Positions 36,888 through 47,886 of a DNA stretch of 64,000 bases are shown here, piece by piece (the first letter of the stretch is position 1; the number at the start of each line of letters is the position of its first letter). Location of the stretch: NCBI GenBank assembly GCA_016125585.1, contig WGLL01000009.1, positions 62,001 to 126,000 on the forward strand. Direction: 5' to 3'. Both the position numbers and the translations under genes were made by a program. The notes beneath the pieces are model-generated. The model was given only the letters and a program-made list of their open reading frames with translations, was not told the origin of the DNA and ran no database searches. The stretch comes from Caulobacter sp. Lineage in GTDB: Bacteria > Pseudomonadota > Alphaproteobacteria > Caulobacterales > Caulobacteraceae.

Positions 36888-39614
36888 CTATAGTCCTACC
36901 CCTTGCCGCAGGGAGGCAAGCCGCCGTTGAACACCATTGTCCTTGGTTTTGCTCAATTCCTTGATTGCAGATTTCAGGAACCGCCGCGCTTCTATCTGGT
37001 CACCTCGCGCCAGCGCGATTTCGCCGAGCGCCAGATCGACCAGACCACCGAAGTCGGCCTGACCGATCAGTTCCGCGACTTTCTGACGGTCCAGATCTGC
37101 CAGCAATGGGCCTGCCGCTGCTTGCCTCCGATTGGCGATCAGGCATTCGGCGGTGTAATAGCGGATGGCATGGGTGAGCGGATAATCCTCACCAAAGGCT
37201 TGGCGAACCGTCCCCAATGCCTGACGCGCCACGCTCAAGCCGTCGGCGCGGCGCGGCGTCTGACATAGGGTGGAAGCATAGTCGATTTGTCCGACAAGCG
37301 CCTGGTGCGATGCAGGCCCAGCCAGCGCCGAAGCACCTTGCCAAACCGAACGCGCCTCATTCGCCGCTTCGTCATAGCGGCCCAGGGCGGCGAAGCTCTC
37401 AAAACGCGTGGAGCGCAGGGCGAGAGTGAAGCGATGGTTCGCCCCCAGGCGCCGCTCCATAACCGTGAGCAGAGGACCGCTTTCCCGGATCACGACTTCA
37501 TGTTTGCCGACCATCGAGAGCGCGTTCAGCCAGTGCTGACGCGTCACGAGTGTGTCTGGGTGATCGGCTCCGCGCACTTTGGTCGATTCCGCTATCACCG
37601 CCCGCGCCATGGGCTCCGCATCCTGCGGACGCCCAAGGCGCATGAGCACCAGCACGAGCGATGATTTTGCCTTAAGCAGCTGCGTAGGCGATGCGGCCTC
37701 AGGATCAGCATTGCCAATGGCGACAGCACGCCGGAATCCGCGTTCGGCCAAATCGAGGTCAGCCATGTAACCGTAGGCGCCCTCCGCCTGAGCAAACGCG
37801 AAGCCGACCTTGCCTCGGTCGGCCCGCGCGCCAAGTCGTGCTCGCTCCCTTTCAAGGGAGAGACCTGCTTCTTGGAGACGATCCGGTTGGCCAGACACGC
37901 TGTTCATGTGGATGAGCGCCAGACGACCAAGCACAGCATCGTCGCTATCCGCCTCTCCCTCCTGCCGGAACAGTGCATCGCTCCGAGCAAATTCAGCGCG
38001 CGCTGTGTCGAAATCTGCGCGGCCGTAAAATGCCCGCGCCAGCGACAGGTGCAGGCGCGCGGCGATCCCGGGCTGGCTGCTGTAGCGCCGATCGATATTC
38101 ACGCTCGCGCGCTTCAACGCTTCGGCCACGGTTTCGTCGGCCCCGCTTGCGCGGGCAGGATCGCCGCTGCCCAGCACATCCTCGGCGACAAAGCTGTAGC
38201 TTGTGTCTGCCAACTTTTGCGCGGCGACTGCCTGATTGCGCTGCGTCCAGGCATATTCGCCGAACGCAGCGCTGGCGATCAAACCGATAGCCAGGCTGGC
38301 AACAGCAGCGCGCACCCAAGGGCGGCGCTGCAAACGTAGCCTTTCGGCTTCTTGCTGGGCGGCAAGTTCGGTGGCCTGCCGCGCCGCTGCGGCTGCTTCC
38401 TCGCGCCGACTGGCAAGATTTTCTATCCTGTCAGCGAGTTCCCCGGCGCTGACAAGACGCTTTGCCGGATCTCCGTCAGCCGCCTCGCGAATATCATCGC
38501 GCAGTAATGGATCGGCTATGTCATCTTCCCAACCCGGCGCCAGGGTTCTGCCGAAATCACCCACAGCAAGCTGATAAAGGATCAGCCCCAGTGCAAAGAT
38601 GTCGCTTTTGGCTGTGGGAACCGCGTTGCCCACCAGCTCCGGAGCGCGATAGGCGAGCGTGCCCGAGCGTAGCTCATCCTTGGCCAAGCCGATATCGAGT
38701 GATCCGGGATTGGTGATCCCGAAATCATCCAGCACCGTATCGTCGAGAAGCCGTCCGCTGCCAAAGTCCGCCAACCGGACGACCGGACCTTGCGCGCTTC
38801 CTGAAATCAGCACGTTGGCGGGCTTCAGATCCTTGTGCAGCACACCTAGCTGGTGAACTTCGCCAACCTTGCGGGCGATCTGCGCCGCAACAGCCAGACG
38901 TACATCGAGCGGCATTCTTGGAAGGCCGCCGGCAGCATCTGCCCAGGCGATCAGATCATCGCCGCCATAGGCGTATTCGAGGAAATAGGGCGATGCCTCG
39001 AAATTCCACTCCAACAGCGCAGGAAGCGGCGCGTTTTCGCCCATCCCGGCGAATACCACACGGGAAAGCGTCGCTTCGCGCTTAAGAGCGCGAAGCCGGT
39101 CCGGCGCATCGGCGAATTTGAACACACGATGCTCGCCGGTCTTTTCGTGAGTGCCCAGCCATACATCTTCTGCACCGCTGTCTCCTAGTGGTCGCGTGAG
39201 CCACCATTGCCTGCGTCCCGGCACCCGATCAGCGACTTTGAAGGTGAATCGGGGAGCAAGTGGCGATTCCACGCTCTCGATTTTGACCGATCCGGTCAGC
39301 CGATAGCCGACCCGCGGCACGGTCTGGATGATGTTGTCCCGTCGCTCGCCCAGCGCCTTGCGCAGTTTGGATATTGCGGTCGGCAGCGAGCCTTCGACCA
39401 CGGTCAGGCCCGGCCAAACCGCACCCAGAATCTCCTCCTTGGTGACGACCTCACCCGCGCGCAGTAGCAGCTCGTGCAGGACCTCGAGAGGCTTGCCTTC
39501 AAGCGCCACTGCCTCGCCATCAACCTTGAACGCCCATCTTGCCTCATCAAATTCCGCGCCGGAGAATTTCCAGAGCCGCCGCCTGCGCCGTGATGATGAA
39601 GTGCCTGAAGCCAT
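36888..39614 (-). CDS. Winged-helix/Ser-Thr kinase/TPR fusion protein
   Basis: The 908-residue protein joins four modules. An OmpR/CadC-type winged helix (about 15-105) has VVTKEEILGAVWPGLTVV and IIQTVPRVGYRL. A protein kinase domain (about 125-400) has Lys166 (VFKFA), catalytic Asp262 in LHKDLKPANVL, Asp283 of the DFG motif and YRAPEL, so activity is plausible; the glycine-rich loop is irregular. One transmembrane helix spans about 433-457. A long TPR-like C-terminal half follows. Topology predicts a cytosolic DNA-binding and kinase part and an extracytoplasmic TPR sensor. A strong AGGGGGGAGG precedes the ATG. It diverges from two membrane-protein genes and lies in lower-GC DNA, suggesting transfer. 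Confidence 0.88.
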   Translation of the reverse strand: MASGTSSSRRRRRLWKFSGAEFDEARWAFKVDGEAVALEGKPLEVLHELLLRAGEVVTKEEILGAVWPGLTVVEGSLPTAISKLRKALGERRDNIIQTVPRVGYRLTGSVKIESVESPLAPRFTFKVADRVPGRRQWWLTRPLGDSGAEDVWLGTHEKTGEHRVFKFADAPDRLRALKREATLSRVVFAGMGENAPLPALLEWNFEASPYFLEYAYGGDDLIAWADAAGGLPRMPLDVRLAVAAQIARKVGEVHQLGVLHKDLKPANVLISGSAQGPVVRLADFGSGRLLDDTVLDDFGITNPGSLDIGLAKDELRSGTLAYRAPELVGNAVPTAKSDIFALGLILYQLAVGDFGRTLAPGWEDDIADPLLRDDIREAADGDPAKRLVSAGELADRIENLASRREEAAAAARQATELAAQQEAERLRLQRRPWVRAAVASLAIGLIASAAFGEYAWTQRNQAVAAQKLADTSYSFVAEDVLGSGDPARASGADETVAEALKRASVNIDRRYSSQPGIAARLHLSLARAFYGRADFDTARAEFARSDALFRQEGEADSDDAVLGRLALIHMNSVSGQPDRLQEAGLSLERERARLGARADRGKVGFAFAQAEGAYGYMADLDLAERGFRRAVAIGNADPEAASPTQLLKAKSSLVLVLMRLGRPQDAEPMARAVIAESTKVRGADHPDTLVTRQHWLNALSMVGKHEVVIRESGPLLTVMERRLGANHRFTLALRSTRFESFAALGRYDEAANEARSVWQGASALAGPASHQALVGQIDYASTLCQTPRRADGLSVARQALGTVRQAFGEDYPLTHAIRYYTAECLIANRRQAAAGPLLADLDRQKVAELIGQADFGGLVDLALGEIALARGDQIEARRFLKSAIKELSKTKDNGVQRRLASLRQGVGL

Positions 39615-39647
39615 GCCCTCCCCCCTGCTTTGGCCTCTTTAGAAATC

Positions 39648-39665
39648 CTTGAGAATGGCATCAAG
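39648..39665. promoter_or_regulatory. Dyad in the kinase/membrane-protein divergent promoter
   Basis: CTTGA (39648-39652) and TCAAG (39661-39665) form an inverted repeat with an 8 nt spacer within the 102 bp between the two start codons. It is a candidate operator for the winged-helix domain of the adjacent fusion kinase. Five-base arms can occur by chance. Confidence 0.35.
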
Positions 39666-39716
39666 ATTTTTCGAACAGGCAACATTAGCCACTCCGGAAG
39701 AGCGGAGACCGAAGCT

Positions 39717-40334
39717 ATGGCCAAAACGCGAACGACAATTGTCAAAGACCCCGGCGACATCAAGATGTTCACACGTTCCGGCGTTGTTCACGGATCGAAA
39801 ACCTGGACATCGACGCAGGTGCATTCGTCGGGCGGGGGAGGCTACGTAGGTCCGCAGGGAGGTCATGTTCACGCCGCCAGGGTCACCAGCGGCAATACAA
39901 CCCATGACGCTTTCTTCCTGGTCGGGGAAGACGGGAAGGAGATTGAAATCAAGCTCACCGACGTGTCATTCGGTGTGCGCGACGGTCACTATGTCACGGC
40001 GGTCTACTCAGGCCATCAGCGTGACGAATGGCAGTGGCTCAGCCACCTGCACAACCACAATACGGATAAATCAGCCAAGATTTCATCCGCATACAGGAAG
40101 ATCGTGGGGAACCCCAATGTGCTGATCTTCTTTGCGGCGATGGCCGTCGCTATCGCACTTGGCGTCTTTGTCCGGTCCTGGAAGCTGTTCCTGATCACCG
40201 TCGCAATCTATGCCGGATATACACTACTCGTAGAGTCCCCAAAGCTTAGGGCGCTGGCGCAAGCGATCGACAAGCGTGCGAGTGATCTGATCGATGAAAG
40301 CGTCGCGAAGGCGCGCGCGAGGTCAGACGCGTGA
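39717..40334 (+). CDS. Island membrane protein A (unknown family)
   Basis: This protein of about 205 residues is unrecognised. The N-terminal 115 residues contain DIKMFTRSGVV, a Gly/His stretch, and strands typical of a small beta-domain (DAFFLVGEDGKEIEIKLTDVSFGVRDGHYVTAVYSG). Two transmembrane helices follow (about 138-175, LIFFAAMAVAIALGVFV and LFLITVAIYAGYTLLV), then a charged helical tail. I chose the ATG at 39717 (GGAG upstream) rather than an ATG 87 nt earlier. It overlaps its downstream paralogue by 4 nt. It could be a substrate or output of the divergent kinase. Confidence 0.75.
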   Translation: MAKTRTTIVKDPGDIKMFTRSGVVHGSKTWTSTQVHSSGGGGYVGPQGGHVHAARVTSGNTTHDAFFLVGEDGKEIEIKLTDVSFGVRDGHYVTAVYSGHQRDEWQWLSHLHNHNTDKSAKISSAYRKIVGNPNVLIFFAAMAVAIALGVFVRSWKLFLITVAIYAGYTLLVESPKLRALAQAIDKRASDLIDESVAKARARSDA

Positions 40335-40984
40335 GCACCAACTCCCGAAATCATCTTGGCCCAATCACCACAATCGACGACCTCGACCTGTTCACCAAGT
40401 CAGGTGTTGTCATCGATCGACAGGCGGAGTCGGATACCAGGGTCTACGGCTCGGTCACCAACGGCCATGGAAGAGTTTCATCGTCCACGACAGACTACCT
40501 GACGCTTTTCCTGCGGAAGGATGACGGGGACGAACTTAGCATCGTGTTGCAGGATTTTACGGTGCAAGCCCGTGTCGGCAATCGCGTCTCCATCATCTTC
40601 GCGAGCGACAAGAATTCCGGCTCAGGCTGGGCGGCGGGATTTCTGAACCACGATACCAGGCAGGAAGTCATCCGGACGGCAACAATCGAGAGCCTCGCGC
40701 CCATACCTAAGTCAGGCTGTGCGCTTCTCATTCTCGTGCCCGTTGGTGCGTTCATGGTGCTCGGAACTGTGGCACGGGCCGCGCTGGGCTTCGGCGGGGA
40801 TCAATCGGCTATTGCCCTGCTCCTCGTCCTGGCTTGGTTGGCCTCACCTTTCGTCGCCTTCGGGATCATGTTGACGCGGGGGCGACGGCTTACTCGCGAA
40901 GCGAAACACCTCCAGGCACAAGTCCGCGCTGCGATTCAGCAACAGATCGACGCCACGCGATCGGCCACCCCATCCGCAGAATAA
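40331..40984 (+). CDS. Island membrane protein B, paralogue of A
   Basis: The 217-residue protein shares its layout and motifs with the preceding one: DLDLFTKSGVV against DIKMFTRSGVV, then a beta-rich soluble domain (YLTLFLRKDDGDELSIVLQDFTVQ). Two transmembrane helices follow (about 136-157 and 162-185), then a charged tail. It begins with GTG overlapping the previous stop (GTGA), so the two are probably co-translated and may form a hetero-oligomer. The family is unknown to me. It lies 25 bp upstream of the lipoprotein gene in the same lower-GC segment. Confidence 0.75.
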   Translation: MSTNSRNHLGPITTIDDLDLFTKSGVVIDRQAESDTRVYGSVTNGHGRVSSSTTDYLTLFLRKDDGDELSIVLQDFTVQARVGNRVSIIFASDKNSGSGWAAGFLNHDTRQEVIRTATIESLAPIPKSGCALLILVPVGAFMVLGTVARAALGFGGDQSAIALLLVLAWLASPFVAFGIMLTRGRRLTREAKHLQAQVRAAIQQQIDATRSATPSAE

Positions 40985-41009
40985 CCATAGCGAAGAACGG
41001 AGTTACGCC

Positions 41010-42044
41010 ATGGTCGCTCATCGCAAGATCGGCTCCTTTGCCTTCATCTCAACGGCCTTCGCGCTTGCCGCCTGCGGCGCACAAGGCGATGCAAGGTCCA
41101 GTTCAGGTAAAGGGCCGGACGGCACGGCCCAGCCGGCCGGCGCGTCTGCCGCCCCACAAACATCTTCCACATCAGAGATCGGTCCTGCGGCGCTTCCACC
41201 CGCAGCACTCGCAGCGTGGGAAGGGTATGCCCGCCAACAGTGCCGCACGATGGGTGAGCGGTTCGTGCAGGTGCGTTTCACTAGGCTTGCTAAGGGCGCT
41301 ACTGTTGATCGTCCCGGCCGAGGCATTTTTGTGACGACGGACTTCAATGGCGACGGCAAGCCCGACTTTATTGCCGTCACCGCAAATCAAGGATGCTCGG
41401 GCCAGGCGCCCGGACAAGGCGTGGTTGATTTCATTTTATCGACCGGCGACAAATATCGGGCTGTCGAAGGTTACTCAGGGCCATTCGACGTCAGCATGGT
41501 CAATAAGCGTAAAGGCCGCGATGTTGTAGACTTTCCGGGTGGCTTCTTCGGGAGTTGCGGCGAGGTAACGGTTGCCGTTTGGGGGTGGTCTGGCGACCGC
41601 ATGGACGTAATCGAACGCCGAAACAGCACAGGGCAGAGCGTCGACAAGGAAGGCTGCGCTGTCGCAGCACGAACATCCGCTCCGCCCGCTGGCAATTCAA
41701 CTTTCCCGCCGATTGAACCTGGCTATTGGGCAGGCGGCGTCAGTTGCGCAGACGCGATCGCGGAGGCAGCCGAGCTTCCACCTGATCAAGCGAGCCTTCA
41801 GTATCTTGATCCCAAGGGCGGGACGATTGGCCGCTTTGAGGTTCAGCGCTACGCCCCACTCGGCGGGAACAGCTATCGCCTGATTGGTCGAGATCAAACC
41901 GAGATCGGATCATCGCCCGGCCAAATGGACATCACCGTCAAAAACCGCACGAGCTTCACTGAAACGAAATACGGGGGTCGTTACACGCATTGTCCGACCT
42001 CGACCATTCCTGGCGCGATCCGCGCGGATTTTGAGAGTCGATGA
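41010..42044 (+). CDS. Island lipoprotein with FG-GAP-like segment
   Basis: The 344-residue protein begins with a lipoprotein signal peptide (lipobox L-A-A-C, Cys22) and a low-complexity Ser/Ala/Gly linker to about residue 60. The next domain has VTTDFNGDGKPDFIAV, a calcium-binding-loop phrase typical of FG-GAP/VCBS repeats, with CSGQ and GSCGEV cysteines. A C-terminal domain (about 235-344) starts with YWAGGVSCADAIAEA. The function is unknown. It is probably the last gene of the three-gene transcript facing the kinase and may be its extracytoplasmic partner. Base composition is visibly lower in GC than the core. Confidence 0.75.
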   Translation: MVAHRKIGSFAFISTAFALAACGAQGDARSSSGKGPDGTAQPAGASAAPQTSSTSEIGPAALPPAALAAWEGYARQQCRTMGERFVQVRFTRLAKGATVDRPGRGIFVTTDFNGDGKPDFIAVTANQGCSGQAPGQGVVDFILSTGDKYRAVEGYSGPFDVSMVNKRKGRDVVDFPGGFFGSCGEVTVAVWGWSGDRMDVIERRNSTGQSVDKEGCAVAARTSAPPAGNSTFPPIEPGYWAGGVSCADAIAEAAELPPDQASLQYLDPKGGTIGRFEVQRYAPLGGNSYRLIGRDQTEIGSSPGQMDITVKNRTSFTETKYGGRYTHCPTSTIPGAIRADFESR

Positions 42045-42111
42045 CTGATAGTCTGTGAGGGGCTGTGTTGCCGAGAAATGTCGCGGGTCGCTGATACGAT
42101 AGGCATTAAGC

Positions 42112-42324
42112 TCAATTGACCCGTGCCCACCATGAACGCGTGGCTTCTTCGATCGCAGGTCTTGCCATGCGATGCTCCGGCGAGTTCGTGCGCGACGCCG
42201 AAAGGCGCTCGTGCGCGTCCCGTATCATGGGGGTCAATTCGGTTATTGAGCGGGATTCTGGATCGGCGATGGGTTGCATGGCGATCCGCCTTTCGGTGCG
42301 AGCCGCGCCAATCGCGGCCTTCAT
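42112..42324 (-). CDS. Small hypothetical ORF in the lower-GC flank
   Basis: This 70-codon frame starts at ATG 42324 and ends TRSWWARVN; the same frame stays open further upstream (TFGITEHLER), which suggests the remnant of a longer gene. No family is recognised. Composition is charged and helical, with no membrane segment. It lies in the 355 bp stretch between the island lipoprotein and the next core gene. I see nothing else there, apart from C-runs near 42390-42420. It may not be expressed. Confidence 0.3.
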   Translation of the reverse strand: MKAAIGAARTERRIAMQPIADPESRSITELTPMIRDAHERLSASRTNSPEHRMARPAIEEATRSWWARVN

Positions 42325-42399
42325 GCGCTCCAGATGTTCGGTAATGCCGAAAGTCCATAGCGGGCGAGGCGATGGGTTCCGGGCGCCCCACCCCCCGGT

Positions 42400-42714
42400 T
42401 CAGTCCCCTCTCCCCTCATGCTCCGGGATCATGCTCTCCCCCACCCACTCGTCCCATGTCTCGTAGAAGTCCGTTGCCGGCCACAGGAGGTTGGTTTCTC
42501 TCGACCATGTCAGATGCACCTGGGCGAAACCGCCGTCTTCCAACTGGAACAGGAAGTCGTCTCTGCCTCTGTGCCGGCCAACAAGGCTGACCACGGCGCC
42601 AAACAACACATGTCCCGCGCAGAGCTCGCGCTTGAGTTCGGCCTCGAACAGCGTCCTGCTCGCCGGATCATCGACCGGTTCCCAGGGCGCCAACCATTCG
42701 GCCTCAATTGTCAT
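42400..42714 (-). CDS. Small hypothetical protein
   Basis: The 104-residue protein (MTIEAEWLAPWEPVDD...) is unrecognised. It is soluble, with WEPVDD, a central strand LFGAVVSLVGRHRGRDDFLFQL, and HLTWSRETNLLWPATDFYETWDEWV at the end. The Trp-rich, acidic character resembles small uncharacterised proteins of alphaproteobacteria. The ATG at 42714 is preceded by AGGGGGG. GC content is back at the core level, so it marks the end of the island. It lies downstream of eno on the same strand but is separated by about 310 bp. Confidence 0.65.
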   Translation of the reverse strand: MTIEAEWLAPWEPVDDPASRTLFEAELKRELCAGHVLFGAVVSLVGRHRGRDDFLFQLEDGGFAQVHLTWSRETNLLWPATDFYETWDEWVGESMIPEHEGRGD

Positions 42715-42987
42715 CAGCGCCCCCCCTGGCCAGCCACCAACCGTGCGATAATACCCAGCCGCTTCGATCCGGCGCGGCCAGCCGCCCGGCGGCAGCGACA
42801 GCGCCAAACGCACTTACCCCCACCTCACCCGCACTCTATGCCCCACTCACCCGTAACCTACGCAAGACTTACCGCCGACTTATCGACGGCTCACCTCTGC
42901 GACGCAGCAGATCGCCGCAACACCCTGTTTTGCAACGAAAGTGGCGCCTCCGAGGGTCGGAAACGTGTTTTTCCTGTCGGCAAGCTC

Positions 42988-43012
42988 CCTTCTCCCGGCG
43001 GGCGGGAGAAGG
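42988..43012 (-). terminator. Hairpin downstream of eno
   Basis: A perfect 10 bp stem, CCTTCTCCCG with CGGGAGAAGG and a 5 nt loop, lies 15 bp past the eno stop. No T-run follows in the minus direction, so it may be an mRNA-stabilising hairpin or repeat rather than a strict intrinsic terminator. Its CCTTCTCCC core recurs near 56204. The rest of 42715-42987 shows nothing recognisable. Confidence 0.5.
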
Positions 43013-43026
43013 AAACCGGGCGGGGA

Positions 43027-44337
<1,311 letters not shown>

Positions 44338-44425
44338 TTAGCGGGGCCGGGGCGGATGGGCAAGGTTGACGGCTTGACTGCCCCTGCGGCGAGCGGCCAT
44401 CGATGGGGCAACAATGGAGGACAGG

Positions 44426-45196
44426 ATGCTGCTGGTCGAGAAGAAGGACGGGATCGCCGTCGTCACCCTGAATCGCCCCGAGGCGATGAACGCCCTGTCC
44501 AAGGCCATGCGCTCGGACCTCTACAAGGCGATGGTCGCGATCGACGCCGATCCGGACGTCAGCGTGGTGGTCCTGACCGGCGCGGGCGAGCGGGCCTTCA
44601 CCGCCGGGTTGGACCTCAAGGAGTTGGGCTCCGATCCCAAAGCCATGGGCGCGGCGAATGCGGAGGGGGCCGAGGAAAATCCCGTCAAGGCGGTGGAGCT
44701 CTGTACCAAGCCGGTGATCGGGGCGATCAATGGCGTGGCCATCACCGGAGGCTTTGAACTGGCCCTGGCCTGCGACGTGCTGATCGCCTCGGAGAACGCC
44801 CGCTTCGCCGACACCCACGCCCGGGTCGGCATCATGCCCGGCTGGGGCCTGTCGCAGAAGCTGTCGCGGCTGCTGGGCGTCTATCGGGCCAAGGAACTGA
44901 GCCTGACCGGCAACTTCCTAGATGCGCGGACGGCCGCCGACTGGGGCCTCGTCAACCGGGTCGTTCCGGCCGGCGAGCTGATGGCGACGGCGATGAAGCT
45001 GGCGGCGGACATGGCGACCATCCCGGTCGAGACCCTGAGCTTCTACAAGCGGCTGATCGATGACGGCTTTGCGGTCAGCTACGGCGAGGGCCTGGCGCTG
45101 GAGCACAGCCGCTCAAGCGCCCACAACCGCGAGGTGACGCCCGAGGCTGTCGAGGCCCGTCGGGCGGCCATCCAGGCGCGGGGCCGGACTCAGTAG
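44426..45196 (+). CDS. Enoyl-CoA hydratase/isomerase-family protein
   Basis: The 256-residue crotonase-fold protein has the oxyanion-hole segments ERAFTAGLDLKELG and INGVAITGGFELALACDVLIAS, and an active-site region FADTHARVGIMPGWGLSQ. The usual QPE Glu (Glu144 in rat hydratase) aligns with the His of DTH. The second Glu (in AKELSLTG, Glu164 equivalent) is retained. Activity may therefore differ from classic hydration. I chose the ATG at 44426 because GGAGGACAGG precedes it; an ATG at 44414 would add four residues. No beta-oxidation neighbours are present. Confidence 0.9.
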   Translation: MLLVEKKDGIAVVTLNRPEAMNALSKAMRSDLYKAMVAIDADPDVSVVVLTGAGERAFTAGLDLKELGSDPKAMGAANAEGAEENPVKAVELCTKPVIGAINGVAITGGFELALACDVLIASENARFADTHARVGIMPGWGLSQKLSRLLGVYRAKELSLTGNFLDARTAADWGLVNRVVPAGELMATAMKLAADMATIPVETLSFYKRLIDDGFAVSYGEGLALEHSRSSAHNREVTPEAVEARRAAIQARGRTQ

Positions 45197-45210
45197 GCAG
45201 ACCCGAACGC

Positions 45211-45242
45211 AAAACGCCGCCGGCTCATCGGAGCGGGCGGCG
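45211..45242 (-). terminator. Terminator downstream of rpmF
   Basis: A GC-rich hairpin (CGCCGCCGGCTC / GAGCGGGCGGCG, with one bulged pair, 45215-45242) is followed in the minus direction by TTTT (45211-45214). It lies 27 bp beyond the rpmF stop and also between convergent genes, so it can end rpmF and may block readthrough from the hydratase gene. Confidence 0.75.
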
Positions 45243-45269
45243 TGAGGCGACCTCGACCGAGGTGAAAGA

Positions 45270-45452
45270 CTAGTCTTCCTTCGGCGTGATGATCTGGCGG
45301 CCGTTGTACATGCCGGTCTTCAGATCGACATGGTGCGGACGGCGCATCTCGCCGGTGTCCTTGTCTTCGACGAAGGAGTTGGCGCCCAGGGCGTGGTGCG
45401 AACGACGCATGTTGCGACGCGAGGGCGAGGTTTTGCGTTTAGGAACGGCCAT
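45270..45452 (-). CDS. rpmF: 50S ribosomal protein L32
   Basis: The 60-residue ribosomal protein L32 begins [22 protein letters not shown] and ends [16 protein letters not shown], both typical of the alphaproteobacterial protein. The zinc-binding cysteines found in some L32 proteins are absent here, the C-minus form common in this class. It is monocistronic, with a clear terminator. In many proteobacteria rpmF is next to plsX; not here, as is usual in Caulobacter relatives. Confidence 0.97.
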   Translation of the reverse strand: MAVPKRKTSPSRRNMRRSHHALGANSFVEDKDTGEMRRPHHVDLKTGMYNGRQIITPKED

Positions 45453-45621
45453 CGAACTAATCTCTGCTCGCTGAGCATGAAACGGGAGACGGCGGCCGGG
45501 TGGGCCGCCGCGTGAGCGGGGGTGTATGCCTGATCAGCCCTCGCGATGCAAGTGTGGCCGGTAGTCGTCCCGTTCCGGCCTCGAATGGGCGCTGTCGCGC
45601 CGCCGGCTGACCCGAATCACG

Positions 45622-46155
45622 TCACGCCGTCGGGGCCCGCCATTCCCGCAACACCTCGTCGCTAGCCGACAGCAACCTGACCAGCGGGCGGCGCCGATCG
45701 CCCTTGCCCTGATAGCCGACCAGCAGCCTGGGCTCGGGCCCCAGAGATCCAAGAACGATATCACCTTCCGGAAAGACCACGGTGACGTCCCCGGCCTCAT
45801 AGACCAGAACGCAGCCGCTCTTGTCCCGGACCATCGCCGACCACGCGCGGATCTGCGCCTGGTAGGGCGCACGGCGCCAAGCGCCGGGTCTGTCGGGGTC
45901 CACATCGATGCACAGATGGCCCTGATCGCGCTCATCCCGGATCAGAAACCCGGCGACATCCGGCCGCCAGTCCGCGTTCAGAGCCGGCGTCGCCAGCCAG
46001 CCACAGGTAAAGACCCGGCACGGCGTCGGCCGAGTCTCATAGATCCCGCAGCCGCTGCCCGCCTGCACATGGACGCAAGTCTGGCAGGCCGGCTTTGACA
46101 GGGCCGGAATCTCCAGGACAGTGCAGCAGAGGGTGCAGGGACCGCAGGACTTCAT
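45622..46155 (-). CDS. YkgJ-family cysteine-cluster protein
   Basis: The 177-residue protein has the Cys-rich zinc/iron-binding cluster of the YkgJ/UPF0153 family in its first 55 residues: MKSCGPCTLCCTVLEIP, CQTCVHVQAGSGCGIY and CRVFTCGW. The cluster probably binds a metal or an Fe-S centre. The C-terminal part is specific and unrecognised. Some family members are thought to act in oxidative or metal maturation, but no function is established. It is 13 bp from the pyrG stop on the same strand, so it is probably co-transcribed with pyrG. Confidence 0.88.
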   Translation of the reverse strand: MKSCGPCTLCCTVLEIPALSKPACQTCVHVQAGSGCGIYETRPTPCRVFTCGWLATPALNADWRPDVAGFLIRDERDQGHLCIDVDPDRPGAWRRAPYQAQIRAWSAMVRDKSGCVLVYEAGDVTVVFPEGDIVLGSLGPEPRLLVGYQGKGDRRRPLVRLLSASDEVLREWRAPTA

Positions 46156-46168
46156 GGCCCCCGCCTCC

Positions 46169-47824
<1,656 letters not shown>

Positions 47825-47886
47825 TCAGCTATAGCCAAGATTCGGACGATGCGCGCCTGACTTCGTCCGAAACCTGTCGATAACCG

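Noticed and set aside
36053-36964. 303-codon plus-strand frame across the pseudogene region
   Set aside because: It is Pro/Arg/Ser-rich, out of frame with the VOC homology, and has no family resemblance.
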